Shown: in pieces, positions 4,703-8,418 of the stretch
Layout: each line of letters begins with the position of its first letter
Position numbering within the stretch: position 1 is the first letter of the stretch
DNA from: CAYLSO01 sp964386525
Lineage (GTDB): Bacteria > Eisenbacteria > RBG-16-71-46 > DASYSL01
Direction: 5' to 3'
Length of the DNA: 8,418 nucleotides
NCBI GenBank assembly: GCA_964386525.1
Contig: CAYLSO010000212.1
Location: 1-8,418 of the forward strand
Translations under genes and position numbers: made by a program
The notes under the pieces: generated by a model
The model's input: only the letters and a program-made list of their open reading frames with translations
The model's database searches: none
What the model was told of the DNA's origin: nothing

Positions 4703-7333
4703 ATGGCCGCTGCCCAGCGGTCCCAGCCGATGCCGGTGCGCCGCCTACTCGCCTTCCTGCTCGCCGCCGCCGCCGCCGCCGCCCTCGTCTTCCTCCTCGT
4801 GCCACGCCCGCCCCGCTTCGAGGGCTACAAGAAACGGCCCGGTCCCTACCCCAGCGACTGGTTCGGCATGCAGCGGGCGTTCCCTGCCGGGAGCATCGAC
4901 AACGCCGCCTACCACGCCGCGCTCGAGCAGGCGCGCGTCGAGCGGGCGGCACGGGCCTTCGGCACACAGGACGCGGGTGCGGTCTGGCAGCAGGTCGGAC
5001 CGTTCAACATCGGCGGGCGCGTCACCGCCCTGGCGGTCGTCCCGGGAGGCAACACGGTCTACCTCGGCGCGGCCAACGGCGGCGTATTCAAATCGGTGAA
5101 CGCCGGCGTCAACTGGTCCCCGGTCTTCGACATCGGCGCCGCCTACTCGATCGGCGCGCTCTGCCTGGACCCCAACGACCCGGCCACCCTGTACGTCGGC
5201 ACCGGCGAGGCCAACGGGGCCGTCGACACCTACGACGGCGCCGGCCTCTTCCGCACCCGGGACGGAGGGACGACCTGGGAGCACCTCGGCCTGGCCCAGG
5301 CCCGTCGCATCGCCCGGGTCACCGTGGATCCGACGAACTCCAGCCGCATCTTCGTGGCCGCCATGGGCGGGCAGTTCTCCACCGGCCCGGACCGCGGCCT
5401 GTACCGCAGCGAGGACGGCGGCGCTAGCTGGGACCACGTGCTGGCCGTCAACGACAGCACCGGGGCCTGCGAAGTCGCGCTCAATCCGGCGCACCCCGAG
5501 ACCGTCTTCTGCGCCACCTGGGAGCGCATCCGCCGGCCCACCTACCGGCGGGCCAGCGGGCCCGGCAGCGGCATCTGGCGCAGCATCGACTCCGGCGATT
5601 CCTGGCAGCGTCTGTCCGCCGGCCTGCCCACCCCCACCGACAGCGTCGGCCGCATCGCGCTGGCCGTCGCCCCGTCACGCCCGTCCACCGTCTACGCGCA
5701 GATCATCGGCGGCCCCGCCCTGGGCCTCAACGGCCTCGGCATGTACCGCACGCAGGACGGCGGCGCCACCTGGGCGCGGCGCGACGTCAGCAACTTCCGC
5801 AACGCCTTCGGAGGCTTCGGCTGGTACTTCGGCGACGTGGCGGTGGACCCGCAGAACCCCAACCGCGTCTACGCCCTGGGCGTGGATTTCCGGGTTTCCA
5901 GCGACGGCGGCGCCAACTTCGGCACCCTCCTGGGCAGCGGTGCCACCGCCACGCACGTGGACCAGCACGCCATCTGGATCGATCCCGCCAACCCGTTCCG
6001 CATCTTCCTCGGCAACGACGGCGGCTTCTACTGGTCGCTGGTGGGCGGCACGACCTGGAACAAGTCGGTGGACTTGCCCATCACCCAGTTCTACGCCGGG
6101 GCGATCGATCCCGCCGACCCGGCGCGCCTCATGGGGGGCACGCAGGACAACAACACGCTCTTGACCGCGGGCTCCCCCGCCGGCTGGCTTCCGGTGCTCG
6201 GCGGCGACGGCTTCTGGTGCCTCATCGACCCGCAGGACCCGAACGTCCTCTTCGCCGAGTACCAGTTCGGCAGCGGCGGCGCCGGCCCCCTGCGCTCGAG
6301 CGACGGCGGCGCCAACTTCTTCGCCGGCGTCGGCATCCTGCCCGGCGAGCGCTTCAACTGGAGCGCGCCGTTCGTCATGAATCCGCGCAACCACAACACC
6401 CTGCTGGCCGGCAGCGCCCGCGTCTTCCGGAGCCTCGACAACGGCGCCGGCTGGGCGCCGATCAGCGGCGACCTGACCACCAACCGCGGCGACGCGCTCC
6501 TCACCTACAGCACCCTCACCACCCTGGAGATCGCCGCCGCCGACACGAGCACGTATTACGCCGGCACCGACGACGCCCGCGTCTGGCGCACCACAGACGC
6601 CGGGCAGAGCTGGACGGAGATCACGGCCGGGCTTCCGACCCGCTGGGTGACGCGGGTGGCGACCGACCCGCGGGACGCCCGCGTCGTGTACGCGACCCTC
6701 TCCGGCTTCTCGCTCGACGAGCGCGCCGCACACGTCTATCGCAGCGCCGACGGCGGCGACACCTGGGCGTCCGCTGCCGGCAACCTGCCCGATGTGCCGG
6801 CCAACGACATCGTGCCCGACCCGAGCGTGCCCGGACGGCTCTACCTCGGCAACGACATCGGCGTCTTCGCCAGCGACGACGCCGGGACGACCTGGTACCC
6901 GCTCGGCACCGGCCTGCCCCTGCAGGCGGTCTTCGACCTGACCCTGCACGACGCCTCGCGCACGCTGGTGGCGGCCACGCACGGGCGCTCGCAGTGGAAA
7001 CTGGACGTCGGAGCCCTGCCGGTGGCGGTGGACAGCGGGGCGGCGCCGCGGCTCGCGCTCGGCGCCCCGGTCCCCAACCCCGCGCGCGGGACGGCCCGCT
7101 TCACGCTGACGGCCGTCGCGACGGCCGGTCCGGTCGAGGTGGCGGTCTTCGACGTGGCGGGGCGGCGGGTGCGCGCCCTGTGGCGCGGCACGCCGGCGGG
7201 TGGCGGCGCGCAGACCCTGGCCTGGGACGGGCGCGACGACGACGGACGGCGGCTGGCACCCGGTGTGTACTACGTGCGAGCCGCGGCCGGCTCCGGCCGG
7301 CCGGCGCTGCAGCGGCTCGTCCTGGTGGAGTGA
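4703..7333 (+). CDS. Exported Asp-box (BNR/sortilin-like) beta-propeller protein with FlgD-Ig-like C-terminal domain
   Basis: The product has 876 residues. Residues 15-33 form a hydrophobic signal or anchor, after Arg13-Arg14 and containing seven alanines, so it is exported or membrane-tethered. Ten Asp-boxes (S/T-x-D-x-G-x-x-W/F) are visible near 185, 236, 294, 350, 399, 532, 577, 630, 681 and 724, plus degenerate copies near 131 and 445. This repeat number suggests one large or two smaller propellers of the sortilin/VPS10 N-terminal or glycosidase-like type. HVDQHAIWIDP (418-428), GNDGGFY (437-443) and GGTQDN (478-483) are typical of these bacterial proteins. Residues about 783-876 form an Ig-like FlgD/type-IX-sorting-like domain (PNPARG, VFDVAGRRVR, GVYYVRAA, terminal VLVE), implying cell-surface delivery or a structural module. 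The substrate is unknown; polysaccharide or protein binding are possibilities. The domain assignment is strong, but enzymatic activity is not shown. Confidence 0.9.
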   Translation: MAAAQRSQPMPVRRLLAFLLAAAAAAALVFLLVPRPPRFEGYKKRPGPYPSDWFGMQRAFPAGSIDNAAYHAALEQARVERAARAFGTQDAGAVWQQVGPFNIGGRVTALAVVPGGNTVYLGAANGGVFKSVNAGVNWSPVFDIGAAYSIGALCLDPNDPATLYVGTGEANGAVDTYDGAGLFRTRDGGTTWEHLGLAQARRIARVTVDPTNSSRIFVAAMGGQFSTGPDRGLYRSEDGGASWDHVLAVNDSTGACEVALNPAHPETVFCATWERIRRPTYRRASGPGSGIWRSIDSGDSWQRLSAGLPTPTDSVGRIALAVAPSRPSTVYAQIIGGPALGLNGLGMYRTQDGGATWARRDVSNFRNAFGGFGWYFGDVAVDPQNPNRVYALGVDFRVSSDGGANFGTLLGSGATATHVDQHAIWIDPANPFRIFLGNDGGFYWSLVGGTTWNKSVDLPITQFYAGAIDPADPARLMGGTQDNNTLLTAGSPAGWLPVLGGDGFWCLIDPQDPNVLFAEYQFGSGGAGPLRSSDGGANFFAGVGILPGERFNWSAPFVMNPRNHNTLLAGSARVFRSLDNGAGWAPISGDLTTNRGDALLTYSTLTTLEIAAADTSTYYAGTDDARVWRTTDAGQSWTEITAGLPTRWVTRVATDPRDARVVYATLSGFSLDERAAHVYRSADGGDTWASAAGNLPDVPANDIVPDPSVPGRLYLGNDIGVFASDDAGTTWYPLGTGLPLQAVFDLTLHDASRTLVAATHGRSQWKLDVGALPVAVDSGAAPRLALGAPVPNPARGTARFTLTAVATAGPVEVAVFDVAGRRVRALWRGTPAGGGAQTLAWDGRDDDGRRLAPGVYYVRAAAGSGRPALQRLVLVE
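4763..4783 (+). repeat. (GCC)7 microsatellite encoding seven alanines in the signal segment
   Basis: Seven tandem GCC triplets in frame encode residues 21-27 of the propeller protein, inside its hydrophobic export segment. Triplet slippage would lengthen or shorten the hydrophobic core without breaking the frame. Confidence 0.85.
5900..5920 (+). repeat. Exact 21-base direct repeat, copy 1 (Asp-box DNA)
   Basis: A 21-base stretch here, encoding part of SSDGGANF, recurs identically at 6299-6319 inside the same gene. It reflects conservation of one Asp-box at DNA level. It is either recent duplication or strong codon bias on an identical peptide. Confidence 0.75.
6299..6319 (+). repeat. Exact 21-base direct repeat, copy 2 (Asp-box DNA)
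   Basis: Second copy of the stretch at 5900-5920, again encoding part of SSDGGANF. The copies start 399 bases apart, a multiple of three, so recombination between them would delete 133 codons in frame. Confidence 0.75.
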
Positions 7334-7379
7334 GGCCGGCGGCCGGGCAGGCCCTTCGCGTGCCTCTCCGGCTGCCCCC

Positions 7380-8174
7380 CTACCACAGATCCGACTGCGG
7401 CCAGCCCTCCTTCGGCTCGACGACCGGCAGCCCCAGGCGGTGCTTGAACTCGTTGACTGAGGCCGGCGAGTGCCCGGCCCAGTGGTTGTTGAAGTAGCCG
7501 TACACCTCGCGGACCGCGGGCAGCGCCCGCTTCACCTGCGCCTCCCACTCGTCGAACTCGGCGCTGCGGTCCACCTGCACGCGGTCGTAGGCGGCGATCT
7601 CGCGGCGGTCGCCGAGCCAGCGCAGGTAGAGGAACTCGGCCGTGACCTCGGACAGCCGCGGCAGGTCGCGCCACTCCGTCCAGGCCAGCGCGGCGCGGTG
7701 GCGGCGCAGCAGGTCGCAGGTCGCCGGCACGGACCACGAGGCGTGCCGGAACTCGACCGCCAGCCGCACCTCGGTCGGGGCCACGGCGAGGAAGCGCTCG
7801 AGCACGCCCACCGTGCCGGCGTCGCGCTCGAACTCCGCCGGCATCTGCACCAGCAGGGGCCCGAGCTTCTCCCCCAGCGGCGCCAGCGACTCGACGAAGT
7901 CCTTCAGGTGCCCGCCCATGTTCGACAGCCGCGACTCGTGGGTGATGCGCTGCGGCACCTTGGCCGAGAAGCGGAAGCCCGCCGGGCTGTGGCGCTCCCA
8001 CGAGCGCACCACCGAGGGCCGCGGCGGGTGGTAGAAGGTGGTGTCCAGCTCGACGGTGTCGAAGACGCCGCCGTAGAAGGACAGCCAGTCCTCCTGCTTC
8101 GCGCCGGGCGGGTAGAAGGTGCCCACCCAGTCGGGGTAGGACCAGCCCTGCGTGCCGATGTGGATCCTCGCCAT
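7380..8174 (-). CDS. DUF72 (YecE-like) family protein
   Basis: A full-length 264-residue member of the DUF72 family, predicted to fold as a TIM barrel and with no firmly established biochemical role. Visible conserved motifs are GTQGWSYPDW at 7-16, FYPPG at 20-24, VELDTTFYHPP at 41-51, FRFSAKVPQRITH at 67-79, LGPLLVQMPAEF at 104-115, LAVEFRHASW at 138-147, YLRWLG at 183-188 and YGYFNNHWAGHSPASVNEF at 225-243. The ATG at 8172-8174 is preceded by GGAGG with a nine-base spacer. No signal peptide is seen, so it is probably cytoplasmic. The stop is TAG at 7380-7382, and the gene converges on the propeller gene with 46 bases between. It lies 16 bases downstream of a probable metallopeptidase gene and is probably co-transcribed with it. 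The family call is very secure; the function is unknown. Confidence 0.95.
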   Translation of the reverse strand: MARIHIGTQGWSYPDWVGTFYPPGAKQEDWLSFYGGVFDTVELDTTFYHPPRPSVVRSWERHSPAGFRFSAKVPQRITHESRLSNMGGHLKDFVESLAPLGEKLGPLLVQMPAEFERDAGTVGVLERFLAVAPTEVRLAVEFRHASWSVPATCDLLRRHRAALAWTEWRDLPRLSEVTAEFLYLRWLGDRREIAAYDRVQVDRSAEFDEWEAQVKRALPAVREVYGYFNNHWAGHSPASVNEFKHRLGLPVVEPKEGWPQSDLW

Positions 8175-8183
8175 GGTCTCGCC

Positions 8184-8188
8184 CCTCC
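8184..8188 (-). promoter_or_regulatory. Shine-Dalgarno site of the DUF72 gene
   Basis: Minus-strand GGAGG, within a GGGGAGGGG run, sits nine bases before the ATG at 8172-8174 and just after the stop codon of the upstream gene. It supports that start and translation from a shared transcript. Confidence 0.6.
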
Positions 8189-8190
8189 CC

Positions 8191-8418
8191 TCAGGCCGCG
8201 GCCAGCTCGGCCACGAAGGCCCCCGCCCGCAGCGTGCCGCCCGTGGCCCGCCGCAGCGTCTCGCGCCAGTCGTGCACGCGGCCGCCGCGGTAGAGCCGCT
8301 CGACGAGGAACTCGCCGACCCGGGGGCTCGAGACGTAGCGCGCCTCGGCGCCCGGACCGTCCGCCGCGAGCACGTCCCGCAGCGCGGCCTGCAACTGCGA
8401 CGCCATCATCTCGCCCAG
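8191..8418 (-). CDS. C-terminal end of a probable M2/M3-like zinc metallopeptidase, cut by window edge
   Basis: The frame is open from the right edge to a TGA at 8191-8193, showing the last 75 residues of a longer protein. The pattern LGEMMASQLQ, then YVSSPRVGEFLVERLY, then DWRETLRRATGG and a final FVAEL resembles my recollection of the C-termini of bacterial M2/M3-like peptidases. There, a short helix with ASQL is followed by a VGEFL..KVF..G segment and W.E.I..ATGE.L. The catalytic HEXXH would lie upstream, outside the window, so activity cannot be confirmed. The two internal ATGs at 8404-8409 are unlikely starts, since the residues before them (LGE) fit the family pattern. The DUF72 gene follows 16 bases downstream. 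Another helical M32-type carboxypeptidase is the main alternative. Confidence 0.55.
   Translation of the reverse strand: MGEMMASQLQAALRDVLAADGPGAEARYVSSPRVGEFLVERLYRGGRVHDWRETLRRATGGTLRAGAFVAELAAA

Noticed and set aside
4712..4760. Twin-arginine export signal in the propeller protein
   Set aside because: Arg13-Arg14 precede the hydrophobic segment, but the following residues (LLAF) and the lack of the fuller S-R-R-x-F-L-K context do not support a Tat call over Sec or a membrane anchor.
5675..6982. 435-codon minus-strand open frame opposite the propeller gene
   Set aside because: Repetitive Ala/Gly/Val/Arg composition without motifs. The plus strand has ten Asp-boxes in a continuous frame here, so this is antisense shadow.
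7334..7379. Possible bidirectional terminator between the convergent propeller and DUF72 genes
   Set aside because: gggcag (7345-7350) and ctgccc (7372-7377) can pair, but the loop is 21 bases and there is no T-run on either strand.
8191..8409. Independent 72-residue small protein starting at the ATG at 8407
   Set aside because: The frame is open to the window edge and the preceding codons (LGE) continue the peptidase-like pattern, so this is the tail of a longer gene.

Overview
The window reads as a very GC-rich bacterial chromosome segment with five protein-coding genes and one gene-poor stretch of about 500 bases. No RNA genes, insertion sequences, CRISPR arrays or phage genes were recognised. 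Two features point to the FCB superphylum or a high-GC candidate phylum near it, such as Candidatus Eisenbacteria or Krumholzibacteriota. One is a secreted Asp-box propeller protein ending in a FlgD-Ig/type-IX-sorting-like domain. The other is an Smc protein whose N-terminal head reads SVIERAMVD where Firmicutes proteins read SIISQGKVE. This placement is inference, since there is no rRNA in the window.

Layout: bases 2-3097 (minus) are the first 1032 codons of smc, the chromosome-condensing ATPase, cut by the left window edge before its C-terminal ATPase half. Its GTG start is set by a perfect GAGGAGG. Upstream lies a leader and promoter region (about 3098-3600) with several inverted repeats and a C6G10 tract, shared with a divergent plus-strand gene. 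That gene (3784-4674, coding signal reaching back to at least about 3646) is a membrane-anchored SpoIIE/RsbU-type PP2C phosphatase. It lacks a normal start codon in front of its first membrane helix and lacks the usual C-terminal DD(I/M)T motif. Twenty-eight bases later, 4703-7333 (plus) encodes an 876-residue exported beta-propeller protein. It converges on 7380-8174 (minus), a DUF72 protein. The DUF72 gene lies 16 bases downstream of the C-terminal end of a probable M2/M3-like metallopeptidase (8191-8418, minus, cut by the right edge).

How the genes relate: the phosphatase and propeller genes may be co-transcribed, and the peptidase and DUF72 genes very probably are. There is no evidence that the whole window forms one system. 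I did not find a convincing undescribed system. The items most worth following up are the anomalous phosphatase gene with damaged-looking ends, the structured smc leader, and the Q-loop substitution in Smc.
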